In this document: piece after piece, positions 1 through 7,239 of the stretch
Layout: the number at the start of each line of letters is the position of its first letter
How positions within the stretch are numbered: position 1 is the first letter of the stretch
Origin: Solirubrobacterales bacterium
GTDB lineage: Bacteria; Actinomycetota; Thermoleophilia; Solirubrobacterales; Solirubrobacteraceae
Reading direction: 5' to 3'
Assembly: GCA_019239445.1 (NCBI GenBank)
Contig: JAFAZV010000082.1
Location: 1 to 47,975 of the forward strand
Length of the DNA: 47,975 nt
Notes under the pieces: model-generated
What the model saw: the letters and a program-made list of their open reading frames with translations, nothing else
Database searches by the model: none
Told to the model about the DNA's origin: nothing
Translations under genes and position numbers: made by a program

Positions 1-207
1 GCCGCCGATGACGATGTCCTCGTAGGGACGGAGCTCGTGCTCGGCGCCCAGCTCTGCCAGCGGTAAGCCTTCGTGGCCGCTGATGCCCAGGCGCATGAGT
101 TCGAGCCCGGCGGCTGCCGTTGTTGCTACGGCGCCGCCCACGCCGACAACGGCGAGTCCGAGGCGAGCAGCCCGGGGCGAAGCGGAATGGGTACTGGAAT
201 CGGACAC
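1..207 (-). CDS. Inositol-3-phosphate synthase-like protein, N-terminal part (runs off the window)
   Basis: The GTG start at 207 follows a clear AGGAGG ribosome site at about 215-220, so this is a real 5' end; only the first 69 codons are in the window. The protein opens with a short polar leader, then a Rossmann-type glycine-rich strand (LGLAVVGVGGAVATT), then AGLELMRLGISG and ends in YEDIVIGG. This order matches the bacterial inositol-3-phosphate synthase family, which converts glucose 6-phosphate to inositol phosphate with NAD. The family call rests on the N-terminus only; another NAD-binding family is possible. The ORF track omitted it because it has no stop in the window. Confidence 0.6.
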   Translation of the reverse strand, partial: MSDSSTHSASPRAARLGLAVVGVGGAVATTAAAGLELMRLGISGHEGLPLAELGAEHELRPYEDIVIGG

Positions 208-265
208 GGCGGATCCTCCTCGGGAGCCGGCGCCAACCTCGGCGGGATTCAGTTGCTACACACGG

Positions 266-295
266 AGTATAGATAAATCTGCGTACTGCGTTGAA
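266..295 (-). promoter_or_regulatory. Predicted sigma-70-type promoter for the inositol-phosphate-synthase-like gene
   Basis: Read on the minus strand, TTCAAC and TATACT are separated by 18 bases in an AT-rich island that stands out against the GC-rich surroundings. The -10 box lies about 58 bases upstream of the GTG start at 207, leaving a short leader with the AGGAGG site. The rest of 208-418 shows no gene. Confidence 0.5.
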
Positions 296-418
296 TAAGC
301 CGGGCGGGACCGGATTTGCCGGTCCGGCCTGTCGGCGGGGCGCTTAGGGGCGGCCGACCGCCGGTCTGGTCAGCCTGCTCGGCCGCACGCGTTGGAACGT
401 CGAGGTCCCGGGGGCGCG

Positions 419-832
419 TCAGCTGCGAGGCGAAGGGGCGGCGGCATACTCGTCGTCGCTCACGTGCTCGCCCCAGTGCGCGGCGGCGTGCTCGTCGTCC
501 ACCTCGTTCAGAGCCAGGTGGACCATCAAGCGGTTGGCAGTGGCGCCGTGCCAGTGTTCCTCGCCGGGCTCGAAGAACACGCGGTCGCCGGGCCGGATGA
601 GCTCGATCGAGCCGCCACGGCGCTGACAGAGCCCGATGCCCTCGGTGACGTAGATCGTCTGGCCGAGCGGATGGGTGTGCCACGCGGTTCGTGCGCCGGG
701 CGTGAAGTGCACCAGGTTGGCCTGGACGCGCGCCGGCGCTTGCGGGACCGCTACGGCATCGATGTAGACCTCACCGGTGAACCAATCGGCCGGTCCCTTG
801 GCGGTGTCGGTGCTGCTGCGGGTTATCTGCAT
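419..832 (-). CDS. Small cupin-domain protein
   Basis: A 137-residue single-domain cupin. The start at 832 (MQITRSS) is preferred over the longer ORF because it has a GGAGA site eight bases upstream and avoids an arginine-rich non-conserved extension. The metal-binding signature is visible as AWHTHPLGQTIYV in the first cupin motif and EEHWHGATANR in the second. Family members often bind a divalent metal, and some resemble carboxymuconolactone-decarboxylase-associated cupins; the substrate cannot be told from sequence. It is divergent from the isochorismatase-family gene at 936, with about 100 bases between the starts, so the two may share a control region. Confidence 0.8.
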   Translation of the reverse strand: MQITRSSTDTAKGPADWFTGEVYIDAVAVPQAPARVQANLVHFTPGARTAWHTHPLGQTIYVTEGIGLCQRRGGSIELIRPGDRVFFEPGEEHWHGATANRLMVHLALNEVDDEHAAAHWGEHVSDDEYAAAPSPRS

Positions 833-935
833 GGTGTGTCTCCGTTCAAGCGGCGGTGCGGGGCTGGTAGCTGTTCCGGCGGGCGCCACGGGCTGTCGCG
901 CGTGCCGCCGGCGCCGCCGGGGTATCGCTCGTGGC

Positions 936-1502
936 ATGTCGGCGGACAAGACGGCGTTGATCGTGATCGACATGCTCAACACCTATGAGCATGAGGACGG
1001 AGAGCCGCTCAAGGCATCGGCGCGCCGCGCGGTGCCGGCGATCGCGTCGCTGCTGGAGAAGGCGCGCGAGCAAGAGGCGTTGATCGTCTATGTCAACGAC
1101 AACCACGGTGATTGGAGCGCCGGTCACAGCGAGCTGATAGAGCAGACGCGGGACGCCGCCGGGCCTGAGCTGGTGGACGACATCGCGCCTCCGAATGATG
1201 TTCCCTTCCTGCTCAAGGCGCGTCATTCGATCTTCTACGAGACGCCGATCGAGTACCTGCTCAACCAACAGGGCGTCCGGCGGATCGTGCTGACTGGTCA
1301 GGTGACCGAGCAGTGCATCCTCTACTCGGCGCTCGACGCTTATATCCGCCACTTCGACGTGGCGGTCGTCCGGGATGCGGTGGCGCATATCGACGAGCGG
1401 CTGGCCGACGCGGCGCTGAAGATGATGCAGCGGAACATGGGCGCCGAGATCGTCGATACGCGATCATGCGACTTCCGGCATCCCAGGCTCGGGAGCGTTT
1501 GA
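936..1502 (+). CDS. Isochorismatase-family cysteine hydrolase
   Basis: A 188-residue protein with the full family layout. TALIVIDMLN carries the catalytic Asp, LLKARHSIF the catalytic Lys, and TGQVTEQCIL the nucleophilic Cys preceded by the usual cis-peptide region. Family members hydrolyse isochorismate, nicotinamide or other small amides; the specific substrate is not identifiable here. The ATG at 936 was chosen because the ORF upstream of it is an arginine-rich non-homologous extension overlapping the divergent cupin gene. It ends two bases before the convergent membrane-protein gene. Confidence 0.88.
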   Translation: MSADKTALIVIDMLNTYEHEDGEPLKASARRAVPAIASLLEKAREQEALIVYVNDNHGDWSAGHSELIEQTRDAAGPELVDDIAPPNDVPFLLKARHSIFYETPIEYLLNQQGVRRIVLTGQVTEQCILYSALDAYIRHFDVAVVRDAVAHIDERLADAALKMMQRNMGAEIVDTRSCDFRHPRLGSV

Positions 1503-1504
1503 GG

Positions 1505-1876
1505 CTACCCCTTGTCGTCTCGGCGCTGTCGTTCCTCCTGCTCGGGGGTGATGACACCTGACGCCAGTCTCCATTCGCGTACGGACGGCTTGTTGTCTTC
1601 GTCCGGCCAGACGCCGTGCTCGTCGAAGTACCTGCGTGCTTCCTCCTCGCGTTCACGCTCGCGGTCGCCGCTGACGCCGAGCCGGAACAGGAAGTTGATC
1701 AGCAGCACCGAGAGCCCGCCGCCGACGGCCATCGCGAAGCCTTCGACCCCGAACCCTCCCAGGTTGATGATGATCATGACGATCCCGGCGAGGACCATGA
1801 CGGCGCCAATGCCGTAGCGCACGACGAGCGTCCCGAGCGGAGGACGCGAGGGCGCAGGTCCCGGCGTGTCCGCCAT
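1505..1876 (-). CDS. Small two-helix membrane protein of unknown function
   Basis: A 123-residue protein. After a short proline-containing N-terminus there are two hydrophobic segments, at about residues 22-40 and 46-66, followed by a highly charged tail rich in Arg and Glu (GDREREREEEARRYFDEHG) that should lie in the cytoplasm. The tail ends in a polar helix and VITPEQEE. No catalytic motif is visible. Third codon positions are strongly G/C, which supports coding. It faces the isochorismatase-family gene. Confidence 0.7.
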   Translation of the reverse strand: MADTPGPAPSRPPLGTLVVRYGIGAVMVLAGIVMIIINLGGFGVEGFAMAVGGGLSVLLINFLFRLGVSGDREREREEEARRYFDEHGVWPDEDNKPSVREWRLASGVITPEQEERQRRDDKG

Positions 1877-1953
1877 GTCGAGCGGCTACCCCCGGCGTCT
1901 CGACGAAAAACGGTGCCTACACCGGAGGGTCGATGGGGTCGAAGAACCCCGCG

Positions 1954-2733
1954 TCAGGCCGGCTTGCGGGCGCGCACCGCGCATGTCGTGACAGTACGTA
2001 CGCGGCTTGCGCTGTCCTCGAGCAGGCTCCGCGCCGCGTCGATCTCTTGGTCCGATGCGCCGAGAGGCAGCATCCGGGGGCGGAGTCGCTCGAGCGTCAG
2101 CGACAGCAGGCGCGAGGTCAACGAGCCGCCGGGCTCACGGTGCGCGAGGTAGTCGGCTTGAACGTCGCCGGCGCCCACCGCCAGCAGGTCGTCGCATAGG
2201 CGGGCGCCGTAGCGTGGATCCCAGCCGCCGGCGATGAGTGCGTCGAGGAAACTCGACCAGGTTCGCTCCCAGGCAGGAGTGCGGGGGACCACGTCGACGG
2301 TCGTGAAGTCCGGATCGATGGCCGCGAACCATCCACCCGGGCGCACGGCGCTCATCAACCTTTCCAGCGCCTGCAGCCGAGCCGGCAGATGCATCAGCAG
2401 CAGCCGGGCGTGCACGAGGTCGAACGTCTCGGGACCGAGGCCGTCGGTCAGGAGGTCGTGGCGGCGGACCTCGACGTGGTCGCTCGCGAGCCGGTCCAGG
2501 AGGTTGGTATCGATATCCAGTGCGAGCACACGGCCGGCCGGACCGACACGCTCGGCCAGCATCCGCGTGACCGAGCCTCCGCCTGCACCGACGTCGAGGC
2601 ACCGCCACCCGTCCGCCACTCCGATCGCATCCAGCTGCCGGATGGTGAGCGGGTCGTGCTTCTCCTGGAGGAGCTCGAGCCGCGCACGCTCGAGCTCAGC
2701 CGCGTCCTGCTGCGAGAGAAGATATTCAGTCAA
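1954..2733 (-). CDS. Class I SAM-dependent methyltransferase
   Basis: A 259-residue protein. Motif I is LDVGAGGGSVTRML (about residues 46-59), the acidic residue ending strand 2 is in LALDID, and FDLVHARLLLMHL gives the motif IV/post-motif region. The N-terminal helix up to GVADGWRCLDVG fits small actinobacterial methyltransferases acting on unknown metabolites. The start is TTG at 2733 with no obvious ribosome site, but the residues from there on fit the family, so the true start is near. Its 5' end faces the 408-base region that carries the GTGGTC cluster, so that region may serve both divergent genes. Confidence 0.82.
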   Translation of the reverse strand: MTEYLLSQQDAAELERARLELLQEKHDPLTIRQLDAIGVADGWRCLDVGAGGGSVTRMLAERVGPAGRVLALDIDTNLLDRLASDHVEVRRHDLLTDGLGPETFDLVHARLLLMHLPARLQALERLMSAVRPGGWFAAIDPDFTTVDVVPRTPAWERTWSSFLDALIAGGWDPRYGARLCDDLLAVGAGDVQADYLAHREPGGSLTSRLLSLTLERLRPRMLPLGASDQEIDAARSLLEDSASRVRTVTTCAVRARKPA

Positions 2734-2891
2734 GGCCGCTCGAGCGGATTCTGCACGTTGTGTACGGGCTCGATCAAGTTGAGCGCGGCGGCGCCGGCGG
2801 ACGACGGCGGGGGCCGCGGGGCCGCGGGGCGCATGGCAGCGTGGGCCAGGCCTCTAACGACGCGTCTCGGCCGTCCGAGAGGACCAAAAGT

Positions 2892-2985
2892 GACCACACC
2901 CGGAGGGCGATGGGCAAGTGGTCGCGATCGTGGTCCTCTATGGGCAGGATCTGCGACCACTCGTCTTTTGGCGTGCAAGGTGGTC
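2892..2985. promoter_or_regulatory. Cluster of five GTGGTC/GACCAC hexamers upstream of a universal stress gene
   Basis: GACCAC occurs at 2892-2897 and 2955-2960, and GTGGTC at 2918-2923, 2930-2935 and 2980-2985, giving five copies in 94 bases. Two copies form a 9-base inverted repeat (AGTGGTCGC at 2917-2925 and GCGACCACT at 2953-2961). The cluster lies about 160-250 bases upstream of the USP start at 3142 and 160-260 bases upstream of the divergent methyltransferase. The same hexamer recurs before the second USP gene. An operator array for an unidentified regulator is the inference. Confidence 0.4.
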
Positions 2986-3141
2986 GAATTTTCGCTGCTG
3001 TCCGCCACGTCGGCGCCCGTCCGAGGTGCGTGAGCCGAACCCTGAAGCGGCCGGTAGATCAGCGCGAGATCGTGCGGCTTGCCCGCGATGTTCAGCCGCA
3101 GCGGGAGCCGTACCGTCGCTGTGACCGGATAGGAGACTTCA
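2986..3141. other. Intergenic leader with a possible gene remnant on the minus strand
   Basis: No complete gene fits here. On the minus strand, roughly 3020-3125 reads without stops as a segment with strongly GC-biased third positions (for example LRLNIAGKPHDLALIYRPL), which looks like former coding sequence but has no start, ribosome site or recognised family. On the plus strand the region ends in an AGGAGA site just before the USP start. Confidence 0.25.
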
Positions 3142-4059
3142 ATGTTCGAGCACATCATCGTCGGGTGCGACGGCAGCGCCGGTGCCCGGGATGCGGTTGC
3201 CCTAGGGGCGAGGATCGCCTCGGTTCTCGGCAGCCGGCTCTCTCTGGTCGGCGTTTTTCCGAGCTCGCTGTTCCCGATTCCGGACAAGACCGACCGCAAG
3301 ACGCTGCGCGCCGAAGCGTTGGGGACGCTGCGGCGCGAGCGCGACCTCCTCGCGCCGGACGCATTGATCGACGCAATCGCAGATTTCTCGGTGCCCCACG
3401 CACTGCGTCATTGCGCGGAGCGGTGGCATGCCGGCCTCGTCATCGTCGGTTCGAGCCAATCAGCTCCGCTCGGCCACGTGGCAATCGGGCGTTTCTCGCG
3501 GCAGCTTCTCTACGACGCCCCCTTCTCGCTGGCGGTTGCCTCTCGAGGCTTGCACGAGCGAGACACGGCGTTGCGTGCGCTCGGTGTTGGCTGGGATGGC
3601 GGCGCGGAGGCGGATGCGGCGCTCGCGGCGGCGACCGAGCTGGCGCGAGCGGCGAACGCGCAGCTGCTTGTCCGGCGTGTCGTCGAGGACCGCGTTCCGC
3701 GCCTGAGCATGGAGGAGTGGATGGCGCGCCTGGATCAGAGCCACGAGGAGATGTGGGAAAGCGCGCGGGAGCCCGCGCTGGCTGAAGCAGAGGCGGCGGC
3801 CTCGCGACTGGAGGTGCAGGCGAAGGTTTCCGCTACGGTCGGCGATCCCGGTTACGAAATGCGCGCGCTGTCCGAGGCCGTCGACCTCATCGTGATCGGA
3901 TCGCGACGCTGGGGCCCTGCGGCGCGGCTCGTGAGCGGGGGAGTGGGAGAGACGCTGGTCAGGGACGCGAGCTCCTCGATTCTGATCGTGCCGCGGCCGA
4001 CGGAGGTGCACGAGCGCGGCGTCGCGACGACAACAACCGCGGCATCGGCACGAGGCTGA
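3142..4059 (+). CDS. Universal stress protein with two tandem USP domains
   Basis: A 305-residue protein with two USP folds. Domain 1 starts HIIVGCDGSAGARDAV and ends near LAVASRG (about residues 1-137). Domain 2 starts ALGVGWDGGAEADAAL and ends in VIGSRRWGPAARLVSGGVGETLV and ILIVPRP (about 148-290). The second domain keeps most of the ATP-binding loop, with GG where GS is usual; the first domain has lost most of its glycines (GSSQSAPLGHVAIGRF). Mycobacterial relatives bind ATP and slow growth under stress. The start has an AGGAGA site. It heads a block with PfkB, CBS and a second USP gene. Confidence 0.9.
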   Translation: MFEHIIVGCDGSAGARDAVALGARIASVLGSRLSLVGVFPSSLFPIPDKTDRKTLRAEALGTLRRERDLLAPDALIDAIADFSVPHALRHCAERWHAGLVIVGSSQSAPLGHVAIGRFSRQLLYDAPFSLAVASRGLHERDTALRALGVGWDGGAEADAALAAATELARAANAQLLVRRVVEDRVPRLSMEEWMARLDQSHEEMWESAREPALAEAEAAASRLEVQAKVSATVGDPGYEMRALSEAVDLIVIGSRRWGPAARLVSGGVGETLVRDASSSILIVPRPTEVHERGVATTTTAASARG

Positions 4060-4071
4060 GGGATCGCCTCT

Positions 4072-5127
4072 TCAGTTCGCGCCCGTCACGAATGCCGAGG
4101 TTGCTGCCTCCCGGCGAGAGAACATCTCGAGGCCGATCGACACCGGCCTGCGGCTGACTAGAACGTGGGAGGTGAGACGCTCAATCTCCTCGCGGGTTCC
4201 AGTGCCTAGTCCGCGTCGTGTGGCGTTCAGCGCACCGGCCGCCATCCCGAGCCGAAGGGCGTCGATTGTGCTCTTGCCGGTTGCAAGCCCAACGCCGATC
4301 GCGGCGAACATCGAGTCTCCGGTCCCGTGGTGGTCGACTGCCTCGAAAGCCGGTCCCGCCAATTCGGTGTAGACATGTTCCGCGCCTCCGTCGATCAGCA
4401 CGGCGGGCTCGGAAGCACGCGAGATGAGCACCTGCTGCGCGCCGGCCTCACGGAGCCGTAGCGCTGTCTGCACGATCTCCCCCCTCGAGAAGCCGGCCGC
4501 CAACTGGTCGCCAACCAACTCGTCGGCACTGAGGCGGAGCAGGTCGATCCCGCCCTCGAGAGCGGCCCAGAGCGGCGGGCCGGTGAGGTCGGCGATCACG
4601 AGCTTTCCATTTGTCCGCAGGTCGCTCGCCAGCCGCCGGTAGGCCGATGCCTCCACGAACCCGATTGGCTGACAGCCGGTCAGCAGTGTGACGTCTGCTT
4701 CCAAGCCGGCAGCAAGCGCGATGCCGTAGAGCTCGTCTGCGGCATGTCGACTCAGCGGCCGGCCGTCGACGTTGACAACCTCGACGCGCTCGCCGCTGCG
4801 CCTGTCATGTATGTAGACCCCATTGGCGCTCTGTCCATCGGCGACGCGGAGGCCGAGCGCCTCGGACTCGAGCAGTGCCTTCAGCACCGTTCCGGCCTCA
4901 CCCCCCAGCGAGCAGCACATGGCCACCTGAGCGCCGAGCGTGACAGCGAGCCGCGCGACCCAGAAGCCTTGGCCTCCCGGGTGCAGATGCACTTCGGGCT
5001 GCCCGGATCCGGGTTCGATCGTGATCGTGAGCAGCGGCGAGGGAGCAAATACGGCGAGACGTCCGCGCCGCTCTTGGTTGGCGCGTTGCGTGCGAACCAC
5101 GTTGCGGAGGGGTCGCCGGGCGTTCAT
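4072..5127 (-). CDS. PfkB-family carbohydrate kinase
   Basis: A 351-residue sugar or sugar-phosphate kinase. The C-terminal PfkB signature is VDHHGTGDSMFAAI, with the catalytic Asp in GTGD. The N-terminal substrate motif reads HPGGQGFWVARL, where typical 1-phosphofructokinase-like members have an Asn in the GGKGxNVAR pattern; the Trp here is shared with the broken paralogue next door, so it marks a subfamily rather than an error. The start at 5127 (MNARRPLRN) has a purine-rich GAGAAGAG just upstream; the 534-residue ORF extension is non-homologous and is rejected. It is convergent with the USP gene. The substrate is unknown. Confidence 0.85.
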   Translation of the reverse strand: MNARRPLRNVVRTQRANQERRGRLAVFAPSPLLTITIEPGSGQPEVHLHPGGQGFWVARLAVTLGAQVAMCCSLGGEAGTVLKALLESEALGLRVADGQSANGVYIHDRRSGERVEVVNVDGRPLSRHAADELYGIALAAGLEADVTLLTGCQPIGFVEASAYRRLASDLRTNGKLVIADLTGPPLWAALEGGIDLLRLSADELVGDQLAAGFSRGEIVQTALRLREAGAQQVLISRASEPAVLIDGGAEHVYTELAGPAFEAVDHHGTGDSMFAAIGVGLATGKSTIDALRLGMAAGALNATRRGLGTGTREEIERLTSHVLVSRRPVSIGLEMFSRREAATSAFVTGAN

Positions 5128-5289
5128 CGCTCTTCTCACATCGCTTCTGCCACGATCTTCTGGATTGGCATGGACCATCATGCGCCCACGGGTGGCCCAG
5201 GCGCATCCTGAAATATCCGTCGCGGGTTGCGGGCGATCACGGACGAGAACAAGGCAGTCTCGCCTGGGCGTTCGGTTCACCTGCCAACG

Positions 5290-5448
5290 ATGAGAAGCGT
5301 CGCCGTCGATCTCCACTGCCACATCCTTCCTGGCCTCGACGATGGCGCGCGTGACCTCGACGACGCGCTGGCGATGACGAGGCAAGCTGAAAGAGACGGA
5401 GTCGCGGCTGCCGCACGCGCATCCTCCCAGGCGGTGAGGTGTCCGTGA
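5290..5448 (+). pseudogene. Truncated start of a CpsB/YwqE-type PHP-domain tyrosine phosphatase
   Basis: The 52-residue reading frame begins MRSVAVDLHCHILPGLDDGA and continues as DLDDALAMTRQAERDGVA. This is the N-terminal signature of CpsB/CapC/YwqE metal-dependent protein-tyrosine phosphatases, where the HCH motif binds metal. The full proteins are about 250 residues and continue with a T-x-A-T-P-H motif; here the homology stops after ERDGVA, is followed by an unrelated tail (AAARASSQAVRCP) and a stop. It is therefore a 5' fragment left by a deletion or rearrangement, abutting the broken PfkB copy. Confidence 0.6.
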
Positions 5449-5843
5449 CCACTTTGATCGACCTCGCCGACGGCGATCTGGCTGCGCTCTCGCTTGGGGG
5501 AGGTGGCCGCTGGATCCTGCTCGAGCCGGCTGGCGACGACGACGCGCCGGCCCAGGCGGCGGTCGACGACATAGCTGCCGCTCGAGCCACCGGTTCGCGC
5601 GACGCGTCGCGATCCCGGCAGCGCGGCCAGGAGCGGCTCCAGCACGGCTCCGGTCTCGCCGCCGAGCAAGCAGCACAGAATCGGCTCGGCGCCCATCTCA
5701 GCGGCCATCCGCGCCACCCACACGCCCTGCCCCGCGGCATGCACGTGTACGTCGTCGTCCCGGCCTCGCGCCTCGATGGTCACGCTCAGAAGCGGGTCGG
5801 GTCCGAAGATAGCCAGCGGCGGCGGTTCCTGGGATGAGCTCAA
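5449..5843 (-). pseudogene. Truncated second PfkB-family kinase (paralogue remnant)
   Basis: The minus-strand ORF from 5843 reads PPLAIFGPDPLLSVTIEA, then HAAGQGVWVARMAAEMGAE and CCLLGGETGAVLEPLL. It aligns from end to end with the N-terminus of the intact PfkB gene just downstream (LAVFAPSPLLTITIEP, HPGGQGFWVARLAVTLGAQ, CCSLGGEAGTVLKALL). Similarity is clear for about 105 residues, to about base 5529, then fades; the ATP-binding half and the catalytic GTGD motif are absent. The ORF formally continues to 5277 but that part is not kinase-like and overlaps the PHP fragment. The start is TTG without a good ribosome site. Confidence 0.65.
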
Positions 5844-5995
5844 TCACTGCACGGTTCACCATCCCGCCGGAACTTCGCACCGGGAACGGCGTGCAGACGC
5901 CGCTGCGGTAAAGCCGCGACAACGCTTCCGTCCCGCTCGGATGACGAAGGGTCGACGCGAGACTAGGGTCGGCAGCGTTCCCAAGGAGGTCGGCC

Positions 5996-6454
5996 ATGCC
6001 CCCCACAGCCATCCAGCCGTTCCACGGCAGTTATCTGATGCCGGCATTCGAGCACGCCACCGTTGCGGATGCAATGCACCCCGGGATCCTGTCGTGTCAG
6101 GCCGATGCGTCCCTGACCGATGTGGCTCGGATGATGGCCGCCAACCATGTCCACTGTGTGGCAGTGATGACAACCACGCACGAAGACGGTGGGGCGGCGA
6201 TCGTGTGGGGGATCATCTCCGACCTCGACCTGTTGCGGGCCGGCGTCGTCCGGGGCCGCGACGACTGCGCGGGATCGCTTGCGCAGCAGCCGGTTATCAG
6301 CGTTTCGCCGAGCCTGCCGCTCCGGCAGGCCGGGGAGCTGATGCTCACGCACCACGCGAGCCATCTCGTAGTCGTCGCTCCGGATTCTCAGCGTCCGCTC
6401 GGGATCCTCTCGAGCCTGGATCTCGCCGGCGTGCTCGCTTGGGGGGAGGCGTGA
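5996..6454 (+). CDS. Tandem CBS-domain protein
   Basis: A 152-residue protein made almost entirely of two CBS motifs: VADAMHPGILSCQADASL to WGIISDLDLLRAG, and QQPVISVSPSLPLRQAGELM to PLGILSSLDLAGVLA. Such stand-alone pairs bind adenosine nucleotides and act as energy sensors; mycobacterial Hrp1 is a relative of the same architecture. The start has a textbook AAGGAGG site seven to nine bases upstream. It precedes a small membrane protein on the same strand by about 40 bases, so the two are probably cotranscribed. Confidence 0.85.
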   Translation: MPPTAIQPFHGSYLMPAFEHATVADAMHPGILSCQADASLTDVARMMAANHVHCVAVMTTTHEDGGAAIVWGIISDLDLLRAGVVRGRDDCAGSLAQQPVISVSPSLPLRQAGELMLTHHASHLVVVAPDSQRPLGILSSLDLAGVLAWGEA

Positions 6455-6495
6455 GGATGCGCGGCAAATCAACGCCTATCGGACAGGAGACGGAA

Positions 6496-6774
6496 ATGGC
6501 AGCCGGTTCTTTGAATGCACAAACCCGCCGACATGTCTTCCGCGGCTTCGACAGTTCGATCGAGCGGCTGCTCGGCGCGGATATGAGATTGATCTACGGG
6601 ATGGCGGCGCCGATCCTCATGATCATCGGGCTGATCGTGGTGCTCGGCTTGTCGCCCGCGCCCTGGCTGGTCGCGGCGATCCTCGTGATCGAGATCGGCG
6701 GCCTTGGCGTCGTGGTCGCCGGCTTGCTCGAGATGCTGAACGACGAAGACGAGGACGAGCCGGGTGCGGCTTAG
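6496..6774 (+). CDS. Small two-helix membrane protein
   Basis: The ATG at 6496 is chosen because AGGAGA lies six bases upstream; an in-frame ATG at 6457 would add 13 residues. The 92-residue product has a soluble start (LNAQTRRHVFRGFDSSIERLLG), two hydrophobic helices (about residues 35-55 and 58-76) and an acidic tail NDEDEDEPGAA. No known enzymatic motif is seen. It follows the CBS gene and sits among stress genes, so a membrane partner in the same response is possible. Confidence 0.65.
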   Translation: MAAGSLNAQTRRHVFRGFDSSIERLLGADMRLIYGMAAPILMIIGLIVVLGLSPAPWLVAAILVIEIGGLGVVVAGLLEMLNDEDEDEPGAA

Positions 6775-6800
6775 AAGCTTTCAGCTGGCGACGCCGAGGT

Positions 6801-7085
6801 TCACCTGGTGCTTTCGGAGCGGGAGCCTCGGCTTCGGCGCGGTCCCACGCAGGTCCCTGCGGTCATCTCGCGGGGGCCGTAGAGAGGCGCGGAGGCATCG
6901 CGGCTGATGTGGGAATCGAGCGCCTCGCGCAGGCGCTGGTTCTCCTCGCGCAGTCGAGCGTTTTCGACCTGCAGGCGCTGGACCTCGTCGCGAAGCTGCG
7001 GGTTCTCCGCGTACGAGCCGGGAGGCGAGTCCACGACGGTGCCGAGCATGTCGGTCAGGTTTGCGCGATGGCGGCGGCGCGGCAT
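6801..7085 (-). CDS. Small coiled-coil (leucine-zipper-like) protein, uncertain
   Basis: A 94-residue frame from an ATG at 7085. Residues about 27-57 form a heptad pattern (LRDEVQRLQVENARLREENQRL would be one continuous helix; seen as LRDEVQRLQ, VENARLREE, NQRLREAL), which is unlikely to arise by chance and supports real coding. The N-terminus is basic (MPRRRHR). No ribosome site is evident and the last third is low complexity (RRSRGSRSES), so the exact ends are uncertain. It is divergent from the second USP gene, and the interval between them holds two GTGGTC-type hexamers. Confidence 0.42.
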   Translation of the reverse strand: MPRRRHRANLTDMLGTVVDSPPGSYAENPQLRDEVQRLQVENARLREENQRLREALDSHISRDASAPLYGPREMTAGTCVGPRRSRGSRSESTR

Positions 7086-7142
7086 CCGAAAGCGTCGGCG
7101 TCTCGGCCCCGGAGAACTACGGACGCGGCTAGAGCCGGACCG

Positions 7143-7175
7143 GTGGTCGACCGCAAATCTCTGTGGCGGGACCAC
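7143..7175. promoter_or_regulatory. Pair of GTGGTC/GACCAC hexamers upstream of the second universal stress gene
   Basis: GTGGTC at 7143-7148 and GACCAC at 7170-7175 lie 65-97 bases before the GTG start of the second USP gene. They repeat the hexamer that is clustered five times before the first USP gene, in a comparable position and as an inverted pair. The second copy sits in GGACCACGATGTGGCC, a near-palindrome. Confidence 0.35.
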
Positions 7176-7239
7176 GATGTGGCCGAGGCGAAGGTTGCCT
7201 ACGTTCGAGCCAAAACGAGCCGACTCGAGGAGGTCGCCA

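Noticed and set aside
2730-3299. 189-residue minus-strand ORF overlapping the start of the first USP gene
   Set aside because: It crosses the USP start and reads through the GTGGTC cluster; only a short inner segment looks formerly coding.
5128-5676. N-terminal extension of the PfkB ORF to 534 residues
   Set aside because: The extra sequence is Arg/Gly-rich without kinase homology and overlaps the two broken genes; the start at 5127 fits the family length.
5776-6774. 332-residue plus-strand ORF covering the CBS gene
   Set aside because: Only its last ~92 residues, in the frame of the small membrane protein, look real; the rest is arginine-rich and runs through the CBS gene in another frame.
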